Source: Smittia aterrima
Lineage: Eukaryota; Arthropoda; Insecta; Diptera; Chironomidae
Length of the DNA: 64,000 nucleotides
Direction: 5' to 3'
Assembly: GCA_033063855.1 (NCBI GenBank)
Contig: CP093831.1
Location: 8,680,001 to 8,744,000, forward strand
The position numbers and the translations under genes are program-made. This document shows positions 45,537 through 55,934 of this stretch, piece by piece. Position 1 is the stretch's first letter; every line of letters begins with the position of its first letter. Below the pieces are notes generated by a model. That model did no database searches. It saw only the letters and a program-made list of their open reading frames with translations, and was not told where the DNA came from.

Positions 45537-47191
45537 TTATTCAGCAAAGAAATCAATGTCATTCAGTTCCTCTGGAAGATAATTAAGCCCTGACTCGTTC
45601 TTGTGTGATCTGTTGTAACCAGCAGCGTATCCTATAATGAAAACAAAATTAGTTTTCGATCTTCTTCATATTCATTCTTCTGCTTACCAAGATCCTTCAT
45701 TAATTTGGTTGGTGCATTTCTTAAGTGAATGGGAACAGCTGGAAGAGCTCCCTTTTGAGTTAAGATCTGCTCTTTACATTTCTTCATCGCGAGATAAGTT
45801 TCTGCACTTTTTGGAGCTCGAGCGAGATACACAGCAAGTTGAGCAATGATGCAATCCGACTCTGGCATTCCTAGATGTTGTACAGCAGCTAAAGTGCTTG
45901 TAGCAAGGACTAGAGCTTGCGGATCAGCAATTCCAATATCTTCGCTCGCTGATCTAATCAATCGTCGAACAATGTATCGCGGATCTTCTCCTGACACAAT
46001 CATCCTCGTAACCCAGTAAAGACTTGCGTTGTCGTCCGAAGCACGAATCGATTTAATCATTGCTGAAATGATGTCATAATGTTGATCTCCTGTTTTATCA
46101 TAAAGAAGATGACTTTTCTTAATTCCATCTTTGATGTCATCCAGTGTAATCATTTTAATTCCGTCGAGTTCACTTCTTGCTGCCGCTGCTTGCTTCATAC
46201 ACATTTCGAAACTGTTCAAGGCTATTCGGGCATCACCATCTGAAATGTCAGCGATCCATTGAAGACATTCTTCGGTTATGCCAAGCTCTGGCGAATATTC
46301 AAGTTGATCAATTGTATCCGAAAGTTCCTTCTCTGCATTTAGTTTGATCTCAACTGCTTTGAACTTGGTCAATGCTTGCCGCAAGATTATTAGGATGTCC
46401 AATGATTCCAGTTTCTCCAGTACAATGACACGACAACGGCTAAGCAACGCGTTGTTCAATGAAAACGATGGATTTTCTGTAGTTGCTCCGATCAGAATTA
46501 TAGTTCCGTTCTCGACGTGAGGAAGAAACGCGTCTTGCTGTAATTTGTTGAAGCGATGGATCTCGTCCATGAAAAGAATTGTTCGTTTCTTGAAAGTGTC
46601 TTGATAACTCTTTGCTTGCTTAACAACTTCTTTTACATCATTTATTCCGCTGGTACATGCTGACAACTTAACAAAACGATACTTTTCCTTGTTTTGACTG
46701 CATTGGATGACATTCGCGAGAGTTGTCTTACCGCATCCTGGTGGTCCCCATAAAATCATTGAAGGGATGGAATTACTTTTGAGAAGATTTCTGATGATTG
46801 ACTTCTCGCCAACTGCTTTCGCTTGGCCAACGTAATTGTCAAATGTTTCCGGTCTGATCGCATCGGCCAATGGAGGATCTGACTTGATTTTTGGTTTATC
46901 AGATTTCACGCCGTTAGACTTGGCAGACGTTGATGGCGATGGCATATTAATGACGACAGCATCTTTATCGATTCTCGGTTCTTTCTCAAGTTTTTGTTTC
47001 TTTGCGCAATTGAAAATACCAAACGTCTTCTCATTGCTATTTCGCTTGTTACTAACCGGCGATGAAAACTTCTGCGATGTCACTTCGAAACACTGATTCA
47101 CGTGACTTTCTAAATTATCTGAAGGAAACAACTTCTGACAAACCGGACATTCTTCAAAACTAGCTTGAAACTGAGTAGAACTTGAAGCCAT
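45537..47191 (-). CDS. WRNIP1: WRNIP1/MgsA-type AAA+ ATPase
   Basis: Replication-fork AAA+ ATPase of the RarA/Mgs1/WRNIP1 family, 532 aa (exons 47191-45688 and 45631-45537). The N-terminal UBZ4-type ubiquitin-binding zinc finger has CPVCQKLFPSDNLESHVNQC at residues 15-34. The AAA+ module carries Walker A GPPGCGKTT, Walker B ILFMDEIHRF, sensor GATTENPSF and the Arg-finger region LLSRCRV. The C-terminal tetramerisation domain contains HYDIISAMIKSIRASDDNAS and WVTRMIVSGEDPRYI, diagnostic of the family. The short last exon supplies GYAAGYNRSHKNESGLNYLP, the conserved end of these proteins, which a single open frame would miss. Confidence 0.95.
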
Positions 47192-47742
47192 TACAATTAT
47201 TTGGAAACGCTGAAATTTTTGTTTATGTTTGGTTCAAATGAAGAAGAAGAAGTTTTGGCGGGAGATTTAATTTGATGCAAAAACGTGACTGAAAGGAAAC
47301 TTTTTTCTTTTTAACTTCAGGACTGAGAAACTTCTCTTTTGAAGTTTCGCTGCAAGCGTCACGACGATAATGAAGGAAAACTATTCCAAGTAACTTTCTT
47401 GTTTATAATATGTCAATCATTTTGCTGAGTTAAACACGGAAGGAGCTGAGTGAAGAAACACATCGAAGACGGAAATTTCTTTTAATTCGGCTTAACAAGA
47501 CTTTTGTTTAAAATTTCGTCAATCATTTTGGGTTTCCCGTGATTTAATGGAAACTCCCAATAAATAAAAAAAACCCAAATGAACTTGCGAAAGCAAATCT
47601 TAGATAATATAATTTTATCAAATTTTATCAGAAGAAATCAAACTGGAAGAAATCTTATCAGTTGAGTAAATTGTATAAAAAGGAAAATAAATCAAATGAA
47701 AATTAAGTTCGATTTGTGAAGTTCTCAAAAAATCAAGTCAAA
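47192..47742. other. Divergent promoter region of WRNIP1 and the protease
   Basis: 551 bp between the WRNIP1 start (minus) and the protease start (plus). The last 140 bp hold GATA motifs and a TATA box for the protease. Nothing else was recognised. Confidence 0.55.
47602..47680 (+). promoter_or_regulatory. TATA box with clustered GATA motifs upstream of the protease
   Basis: TATAAAA at 47674-47680 lies 63 nt before the protease ATG. Four GATA-type motifs precede it within 75 bp: AGATAA at 47602-47607 and TTATCA (TGATAA on minus) at 47615-47620, 47625-47630 and 47655-47660. GATA factors drive midgut digestive genes in insects, so a gut promoter is a reasonable inference. Confidence 0.55.
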
Positions 47743-48676
47743 ATGAAACTTTTCGTGTTCGCAGCTTTCGCTTTCCTTGCTGTTTCAGCCAAGCCATTGG
47801 AGAATGCCGTAATTGATTGGTCAAAGGTTGTTCCAGTTCAGGAAACTGAAGGATTCTGGGATGGCCGTGACTTCAAACCTGAGTTCAACGAAGTTCGTGC
47901 TAGCAGAATTGTTGGAGGAATCATCGTCGTGCCTCACACTCATCCATTTCAAGTTGCCTTGTTGACGCCACTCGGAACTGCTACCAGCTTGTGTGGAGGA
48001 TCGAGAATTTCAAGCCGAACAGTTTTGACTGCAGCTCATTGCATTCCTTCCCATTCTGGTCCCACTCAGCTTATCTTCGGAGCCCACAATATTAACACTG
48101 TCGAAGCAAGTCAATTCCGTCAGACTGTTCCAACTTCCCAAAACAGACTTCACGCCAATTACAATCCAAACAATTTGAACAATGACATCGCTCTCATTCT
48201 TACCACGTCAGTCATCCCAACAAACAACTTTATCCAAAATATTGCATTGGCACCCGCTAACTCTGACTCCTTCGCTGGAGCTGCAGGACTTATCATCGGA
48301 TGGGGACGCACAACTGACTCTTCAATGGCTACTTCTCCTGTTTTACGCTCAGTCACCACAACTGTCATTACAAACGCTGTCTGTCAATCTACATTCGGAG
48401 GAATTGTTATTGCAAGCACAATCTGTACTTCAACTACTGGAGGACGAGGATCCTGCACTGGCGACAGCGGTGGCCCTTTGACGTAAGCAATTGGTATTTT
48501 AAAAACTTTTATTAGATTAACTTCAATTTTAAACTTTTAGCACTCAAGTTGGAGGAACAGTTACCCAAATTGGGGTCGTTTCTTTCGGAGGTGGACGATG
48601 TGAAGACGGAGCTCCTGCTGGATTTGCTCGTGTCTCAAGCTTCCGCGCTTGGATCACAGCTAACTGGATCGCATAA
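47743..48676 (+). CDS. Secreted chymotrypsin-like serine protease (S1A)
   Basis: Zymogen of the S1A family from two exons (47743-48482 and 48541-48676). A signal peptide (MKLFVFAAFAFLAVSA) is followed by a propeptide of about 40 residues, and activation is predicted at SR|IVGG. The catalytic triad is visible: His in LTAAHC, Asp in NNDIALI, Ser in GDSGGPL. The residue at the base of the S1 pocket, six before the catalytic Ser, is Gly (GSCTGDSGG) rather than Asp. That argues against trypsin and for chymotrypsin- or brachyurin/collagenase-like specificity. The long propeptide with WDGRDFKPEF is unlike short dipteran trypsin propeptides. Probably a digestive enzyme, given its promoter. The ATG at 47743 is preferred over an earlier in-frame codon because the signal peptide begins there. 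Confidence 0.93.
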
Positions 48677-48692
48677 ACTAAAAAAGTTTTGG

Positions 48693-48698
48693 AATAAA
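48693..48698 (+). terminator. Poly(A) signal of the protease
   Basis: AATAAA 17 nt after the stop codon, as is usual for highly expressed secreted proteases with very short 3' ends. Confidence 0.65.
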
Positions 48699-49182
48699 AT
48701 TTGAGAATGAAATCATAAACTTTGATTTATTCTTTAGTAGTTAGGAAAATTTCATCGAGTGAAATATTGAATACGAAAGTCGACTGTTATCGACTGAAGC
48801 GATCAGTCTTGTTCCAGGGTATTAAGATTAACAGTTGTATTATCTGGTTGAAAATTTCCACATCTTTGTTACTATTTCACCGTATCCGAGATTAGCTTTT
48901 TGTTCTCCAGTGGATTATATCAATGCAACAAGCTGATCTCAGTCTCTCTCTCTCATTCGGTCGATGATCAAAAGGTTTATGGTTACACCTGAGCACGATC
49001 GGAAAGTATTCGATCGTAAATATTAAATCGGGCAGATAATGAAGTTAAATATCATGTTAAGTGATTGCAACTACGAAAGAACTTTTATCATTCGATTAGA
49101 TTTATTCATCGAAAATTCATAAATTTACATTAAACATTATTTTTACGGCAGTTACCTTTGAGTTAGAAATCTTCAGAGTTTA
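48699..49182. other. Convergent intergenic region
   Basis: About 480 bp between the protease and the convergent Smr-domain gene. It contains a short CTCTCTCTCT tract near 48943-48954 and otherwise nothing recognised. Confidence 0.5.
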
Positions 49183-49989
49183 CTATTTGAGTAGTAAAAA
49201 GTATAAGAAAAACACGAAAAAGATTGCTGCAAATGCAACTGAGAAAATTTCTTTGCAATTGGAGAGAAGACACAAACAAAAATTCTCGAGACTTTTGGAT
49301 TCGGAACTGTGCTTCGCAATCTTATGAGAAGGCAACGTGAGAACGAACTCTTGACTTTTCGATTTTTCTGAGTCGAATACTGAAGAACTTTTTGAACTTT
49401 CTTGTTCTTCATTTGATCCTTCAATATCAATTATCGAATCATTATTTGTAGCGTCGCGAACGTATTCTTGAAGTGATTCTGACTCCTCTGAAGGCATCTC
49501 TTGTTCTTCTGAGTCTTCAAGATAGAAAATGATGCGTCCTTCATTATCAATTTGACAATCGAATTTAATTTTATTATCTTTGGCAAATTTGATGACTGCT
49601 GGCTTTATCTTTGGCCGCCCATTTTCACTGTGAAGACCTTTACCTACGATTACAAGGAGTTTTCGTTCTTTATGCAAATAAGCTTTAGAAATGCGCTGCT
49701 GCAAACGATCAATGGCTTCTTCCACAAAAAGTCCATGCAAATCGATTCCATTGCTACGACTTTTGTTGACTTCATCAAAAATTGTTTTGGCTGCCGCCTC
49801 TTTCGACATTTCTATTTCATCTGCCAATTCTTCTGCTGTTGATTCCAATTCACTTATTCTTGATTGATTATTTTCTCTTCGCGCAACTTCCAAATCTCGA
49901 GTGACATCTTTTAATTCTCCTTCGAGCCTCTCAGTTTCTGCCCTAGCATCTGATCTCACTTTCTGCCATTTCTCTGCATCAATCGTCAT
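49183..49989 (-). CDS. Smr-domain protein with DUF1771-like N-terminus and C-terminal membrane anchor
   Basis: Single-exon protein of 268 aa from the ATG at 49989. The first ~75 residues form a charged helical DUF1771-like region (WQKVRSDARAETERLEGELK). The Smr (small MutS-related) domain follows with DLHG at 83-86 and the GKGLHS motif at 116-121, signatures of Smr endonucleases. An acidic, Ser-rich linker leads to a strongly hydrophobic end (EIFSVAFAAIFFVFFLYFLL) only one residue from the stop, as in a tail-anchored membrane protein. Smr proteins act on RNA or DNA, some in co-translational mRNA cleavage. Anchoring of such a domain to a membrane is unusual, and the role here is inferred only from domains. 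Confidence 0.8.
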   Translation of the reverse strand: MTIDAEKWQKVRSDARAETERLEGELKDVTRDLEVARRENNQSRISELESTAEELADEIEMSKEAAAKTIFDEVNKSRSNGIDLHGLFVEEAIDRLQQRISKAYLHKERKLLVIVGKGLHSENGRPKIKPAVIKFAKDNKIKFDCQIDNEGRIIFYLEDSEEQEMPSEESESLQEYVRDATNNDSIIDIEGSNEEQESSKSSSVFDSEKSKSQEFVLTLPSHKIAKHSSESKSLENFCLCLLSNCKEIFSVAFAAIFFVFFLYFLLLK

Positions 49990-50469
49990 TGTTACCAACC
50001 TTTAAAAACTTTTAGTCAAAACTGAGTTGCGAGATATTTTAAGTTCTTCTCCGATTGAATTACTTTTGAGCACTGAGGATTCGAAGAAAGAATAATGAAA
50101 ATCACTGCGTCTGAGAGTAATAAAACTCCAGATATGTTTATTTTCAGAAGAAGTATTAGTAAAGTTTGTTTGGCAAAGTTGTCAACTGAGCTCTTTTAAA
50201 ACATGTGTTGAGCAATATTCACTTCACCACTTGAGTAACGTTTATTACTTTCACATGCGAGTAAAGGATTTATTTTTTAAAGATAAGGATTACACAAAAT
50301 ATTTTCTTTATATATTGAATTTACATGAAGACTGAAACGTTACAGACCCATAATCAACAGCTTAGTTCCTTATTAAATATGCAGAAATATTTATTATTTT
50401 CATTGATAAGGTTTTACAAAATAATTATTTTTAAAGGTTCTTGATTCTTTGACGTCAGTCGAAAATATT
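49990..50469. other. Intergenic region upstream of the Smr-domain gene
   Basis: 480 bp of AT-rich sequence between the Smr gene start and the stop of CD36 copy 2, both minus strand. No additional feature was recognised. Confidence 0.5.
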
Positions 50470-52052
50470 TTATGCTTTCAAAAGAGGATTGATCTCTTGT
50501 CCGATGCTTTTGTTTACATTTTTTATCGAGTCGACCTTTGGTTTTGTTATGATTTTCATTGTTTTATCGAAGACTAACAAAGCAATTCCGAGAATCATGA
50601 AACATGCACCAAATATTTGTCCGATCAATGGCAAACGAAGAGCGAGTCTAATTAAACCAACTTTGTCACTTCCCAAAACAAATTTCTGTTCTACCCAAAA
50701 TACTGGCAAGTAGACTCTCGGAACATTTTTGAACAAAGTTATGTGCTCGCCATACTGTTTCATTAAAATGTTCGACTGTAAGCGAGCGGTGACTTCAAGG
50801 GTAATTCCTGTGGTCTGAAAAAAAATTATTTTATCGAAGATCAATTTATAAATATTTCTCTTACCGGCTCGAGAGTAATGAAAGCTTCATGCTTTTCCTT
50901 CATCGGCAACAATCCATTGACATTTTCCAGATAAGAAGCGTCTGCTTCATAGAAATGCGGCAATGACATGAAAACTGGATGATCATAGTTGCAAACTGAG
51001 ATGTTCATCACACCCGAAGGCATTGATTGATCAGTCGCATAACATTTGTTCTCTTCGTAAAGAGTTCCGTTGTCGAGAGCTCTTGCTCCAACAGAAAATC
51101 GGTTTCCCGCAACTCCTTGAAGGGGAACATCTTTCTCATAGACGAAAGGAATTGATCGACACATCTCAGCGATGAAATAGTAAAGCGGATCTTCTTTTGA
51201 ATGAGATGGTTGAAAGAATTCTCCTGCCGAGCCTTTAAGTTTCCTGCATTCACCTTCGTAGTAAGGAAGCTCAGTAAGATTATTGAAAGTTTTAATTTTG
51301 CCGAGTTCAGAAATATTTCCGACGCCAGTGCTCACTCCATAATCTCCACTTAGCTTGTCGGTTCCATTCTTGCTGACAAGCAGCCCAACTCTTTCGAATG
51401 GAGTGTCGTTACTAAAGATCGTTGACATGTGAAAGAGATCGTCGTCATAACCTTCGAACAAGAGCTCTCTGATAGTTTTCACAACTGAAATTCCTTCCTT
51501 GTAAGTGCCAAGAGACACGGAAACACTTTTTTGAAGAAGAAAGTTCCACGATTGAGCTCTGCTACCAGCGCCAAGAGCAACCATATTCACTGAAGTGCAG
51601 AGATCGTCTAAAGTTCCATTGCTTCCTTCGACATCAAAGTAATAAGAACTGAACTTTCTATATTGAACCATCGTCTTCTTCTTATTGAACTTAATTTTGT
51701 TCTTATCAGGAAATTCTCTGAATCTGTAAGGTCCAAGCTGAGTGAACGTCGGTTTCGTTGATTTGTTTTTGATCTCATGTGGATTCGTCCAATTGAACAA
51801 ATAAATGTCCATGTAGAGCAGAGCTGTCGGAGCTTTCCACTCGGAAAACGATTTTGAATCAGGTCTGAGTTCAATGTACTAGAAATATTTGAGTTATCAT
51901 TTGATATTTCAAGGACTCGCACTTACTTTCATAAGCTGATTATGAAATATCGTTGGAAAGAACAGCATAATCGAAATTCCAATGAAAATAAAACTAAAAG
52001 CGAGAATTCGCACTAAGAACACTCGACAACACGAAAAACTTTTTAAATCCAT
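50470..52052 (-). CDS. CD36-family class B scavenger receptor, copy 2
   Basis: 494-aa paralogue of the receptor at 40342-41970, with the same three-exon structure (52052-51927, 51878-50865, 50814-50470) and introns at the same codons. The N-terminal helix (RILAFSFIFIGISIMLFFP) leads into HNQLMK at the shared exon boundary. The ectodomain carries FNWTNPHEIKNKSTKPTFTQ, LGPYRFREFPDK, YEGECRKLKGSAGEFF and CYATDQSMPSGVMNISVCNY. The C-terminal helix (GQIFGACFMILGIALLVF) precedes a basic tail ending INPLLKA, similar to the INPLMPS end of copy 1. Here the first intron (51879-51926, 48 nt) does interrupt the frame. Likely a lipid or apoptotic-cell receptor, divergent enough from copy 1 to have separate ligands. 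Confidence 0.92.
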
Positions 52053-52554
52053 TTTATCTTTTTATTTTATTTAAAATAGTTTGATAACAGCGAAGACTTT
52101 ACGTCTGCCAATTCAAAGTCACTAAAGTAATTTGTCCAATTAACGATTGTTTAATAATATCGACACTTCCAAGATTTCAGTCACAAAGTTATGAAGAAAA
52201 TATTTTTACTTCCGTTCACTAACGCAAACGAATTAATTTTGATATTCACTCAAACTTCAAGTTTTTCCTTCAAAACTTAATCAGTTTCTGATAAAGAAAC
52301 AAAAAATTCCAAAATAACACTTTCATTTGCCTCAACCGACTGACGATAACTAAAAACTGCGCGACAATTTTTAATCGATTCTAGCATCGAGAAGATCTTT
52401 TTTGAAGTGCGAACTGTTTACAAAAACTCGTTCTTTTATGCTCAATAACCCTTAAATCTGTTAGCACTTCCTCAATATTCTAATTTACGACATATTCTGA
52501 TTGATTCCATGTGAAGGTTTGGTTATCATAAAACTTGCGTGATTAATTAAAGAA
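52053..52554. other. Intergenic region between CD36 copy 2 and niki
   Basis: 502 bp between two minus-strand genes, including the CD36 promoter. AT-rich, with no recognisable element. Confidence 0.5.
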
Positions 52555-55129
52555 TTAGTCAGAGTTCTTAAGTGGCGTCGTAGTATCAACCCAAACGAGA
52601 ATGCTGTGCTGAAGAGGAAAGACATCGACGAGCTTCAAGTAAATGCCTTTATCCAAAAGATCATCTGAAGAGAACAAGCCCAAGAGATCAGTTGGTTCTA
52701 GCATCGTTTCTGATTTGTAAACTGAAGTCAAGAAGTTTGTGAAAGCTGCCGTGTTGTTTCCCATTTGAGAGAAGCTTGAGGGCGTATGAGGAGTTTGTGG
52801 TACTTCGTTGAAGTGAAATTCGGGTATCCCGTAACGTGTTCCCCAACCAACAATAACGTTACTGTCTGTGTAAGCAATTGTGTAAGTTGAGCTACATTTT
52901 GCTTTCTGTAAACAAAAATTTCATAAGAACTTTCCAAGTAATTAGAGAAATTTGATGCTCTTACCATTACAAACTTATCTGAAAGTGTTTTGACAAGCGT
53001 TGGCTCACTGGATGCGTTCTTTGTGTGACCGAGTCCCAGCTGAGCCTCTTTGTTATCGCCCATCGTAAAAAGAAATCCTCCTGAGATAACGAACGCCGAG
53101 TGATTGACTGAGACACTCAAATCAACGATTTTCTTCTTCAAGCAATTTATTTTTTTCTATAAAGCAAAGAATATTTAAAAGGAAAAGAAAATAAGTTTTA
53201 GATCAACTCACGAAAGCTTCGATTTTCTCAACGTTTCTTCCAAATCCCAATCGATTAGCATTGTTCCTTCCACAAGCGTAAACTGTTCCATTCTGAAGCA
53301 AAATGAGTGAACAGTCGGGTCCACAATAAATTTGTTTAATGTTTTGAATGTTTTGAAACAAAGGAAGTCTGATCGGGACCGACGAGAAACTCTGCTTTCC
53401 CAAACCTAAAGCTCCAAACTCATTTGAACCCCAAGAATAAACATTTCCAACTTCGTCAAGAGCGAGAGCGTGATTCTTGTCGCCAGCAATCTGAACAATG
53501 TTGATGTCATAAAGTTTTTCTGTGAAGGGAATAAGTTTTAAAATTGCACAAACTTAAACTTCGATCTCACCGATTGACTTTGGAAACATTGCTGGACTCG
53601 GATTTGGATGACCTAGACATCCATTAGAGTTGTCACCACAGCTCAAGACGACTCCATGGTTTGAGAGAAAAATCGAGTAGCCATCACCAGCGCACGAGCT
53701 GACAATTCGATATCGACTGAGATAATCGATTTTCGATGGAATATGTTTCCAAACCGTCTCAACGTTTAGTCCAAGCTGACCTTTCGCGTTATCTCCCCAA
53801 CAGTAAACAGAGCCCTCTAAAATGAAATGAATTCATAGTCAAGATCATCTTTTTAAGCTTCCGCTGCTCACCTTCAGTTACGACGATGAAATGACCTCCA
53901 CTCGTGGAGACCTGCTTAATTTTACAATTCGATGGCAGTTGAATCGGATCAAGCGAGAAATTGTTTCCGAAAGATTTCATCTGATAAAGAACTGACCTCT
54001 CATTCAACACGAAATCGTTCATCGTTGCTGTTGATGCTTCAAGATATTCTCTGCTTGAACTCGGACCAAACACGTTTGATGATTTCATCGTGTTGTCCAA
54101 TTCAACGTCGTTGCTTGTGTACGCATAACCGTCGAGCTTGCCGAGACTTCGATAGACCAATGGAACGTAAAACTTTAACACTTCACTTGCCGTTGGTCGA
54201 TCTTTTGGATCAATTTGAAGAAGAATTGTAAGGAGATACTTTAGTTGTTCGGAATATCCATCAGGCAATGGAATGTACTGCGCGTTCATTATTTTCTTCA
54301 CCAAATCCGATAAGTTCGATGCTGAAAAAGTTTTCTGCTTACAACACATCTCACCCAAAACGCAGCCCATCGCCCAAACATCAGACTTCTCATCGTATTC
54401 CTTTCCTTCGCACATTTCTGGAGAAAAGTAATAAGGAGTTCCAAGAATCGTTTGTGCATGAACCTTTGTGTTCATTATTTTCGATATTCCAAAGTCTCCA
54501 ATCTTCACGATTCCTCGTTTGAGAAAAACATTTGCAGTTTTCAAATCGCGATGCAGAATATTCTCGCCGTGCATGTAACTTATCGCACTCGTCACTTGCT
54601 CAAAGACATTCAAGACATATCGCTCGGGAAGATATTCCGCAGTTTCGTTTATCACTTGAGCGAGATTACCTTCATCGGCGTATTCCATTTCGATGAAAAG
54701 AACTTCGCCGCGAATAAAATTTCCATAGTAAGAAATTATGTTTGGATGATGAAGTTTCGAGAAAACTTCAACTTCGTTCATCGCAAGTTCCTTTTCACAC
54801 TTTGTCAAATCCGCCAAATTAATTTGTTTCAGAACAACTTGAATTCCGTCGTTGAGTCGTTTGTAGAGACAAGCAACACCAAAGCTTCCACGTCCAACTG
54901 TTTTGATGTATTTGAATGATCGTTCGTACTCCGGCAGTTCAACGCTCACCAAATCCAATTCGATGTCTGAGATTTTCCTGCTTTTCCGCGAATTGACGCT
55001 GCTATTCGTTCCCACGTAATCCCTGAATCTCGACATTGTCGATAGTATTGAACTTGAATGACTCGTCGATGAGCTTCCATCGCTGATCGAAAAATGTTTT
55101 TTCTCCAAATTATCTCCCAAGTGCGACAT
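52555..55129 (-). CDS. niki: NEK8/9-type NIMA-related kinase with RCC1 repeats (niki)
   Basis: 784-aa kinase from five exons (55129-53872, 53816-53571, 53519-53212, 53156-52965, 52905-52555). The N-terminal ~70 residues are Ser-rich. The kinase domain follows with Gly-rich loop GRGSFGVA, VVLKQINL, HRDLKTANVFL, DFGISKIM and GTPYYFSPEMCEGKEYDEKS, typical of the NEK family. A linker of about 100 residues precedes RCC1 propeller repeats (VYCWGDNAKGQLGL, VVLSCGDNSNGCLGH, VYSWGSNEFGALGLG, VYACGRNNANRLGFG, LFTMGDNKEAQLGLG). This kinase-plus-RCC1 order is that of NEK8/NEK9 and fly niki, which act at cilia or mitotic spindles. The coiled coil of vertebrate NEK9 is absent. Confidence 0.9.
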
Positions 55130-55934
55130 TATGAAAACTCAATTCAGATTCGATAAAAGATTTGTGATGGAAATGTTCATTTCCATGGTTGCCACGCATG
55201 ATTCAAATGCTCACATGCTGTCGATGTTCATTCAATGGAAATTCACCTGTTGACGTCGTCTCACTCCAAAGCTTTACATTTCAACCACCTGTTGAATCTA
55301 ATGCGCCGCGAACTTATGCACCGGCAAGACGCTTATTGCTTTCTTTCATTGCCACGTTCGTTTCAAGTTCACGTTCTCGATGAGTTTCTTGTGTTAGTTT
55401 AAACTAAGCCGTGAGAGAGACAAGACATCAAAACAGCTGAAGCAATTCAAGAATATTTTTTATTTACTTTTGTTTCATATCTGGCATCAAGAAAATATTG
55501 AAAAATAATTCTGTCAGCCTTATCTCGAAAGTTTAATCGAGAATAATCTCGAAAGTGCTGAATAAAGCGAGTGAAATTGCAAAAGAAAAAAGTAAGTTTA
55601 CTCAAAGTTGAAGCAAGAAATTGAGCACAAGATGAAAAGCGAAAGAAGAAAGTAACGGTTCATTCTTTCTACGTCATCATTCTCGTGCTTAAGTTACGAA
55701 AAGAGAAACGAAGAGAAATGTCGAGACTGTGGAAATGTGTCAACGACTTTGAGGAACTGGAGCATATCGTGCTTGATTGTTTTATTTCGTGATTGATATG
55801 TAATATCAATTTGCCATCGCAGTTGCTAATGAAAACTCTCGTCAGTTCAATCAACTCGAAGATTTTCTTCTCTTACGTGGCTTATCATAATTTGCTCTGT
55901 ATTAATTAAAGATTTTCTATTAATATTTTAGATA
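55130..55934. other. Divergent promoter region of niki and wurst
   Basis: 805 bp between the niki start (minus) and the wurst start (plus). An acceptor-like TTTTAG ends at 55931, three bases before the wurst ATG, which suggests a non-coding leader exon for wurst upstream. An open frame at 55189-55383 is low-complexity and not called. Confidence 0.5.

Noticed and set aside
55189..55383. 64-codon open frame between niki and wurst
   Set aside because: Low-complexity, no recognisable domain, and placed in the divergent promoter region.
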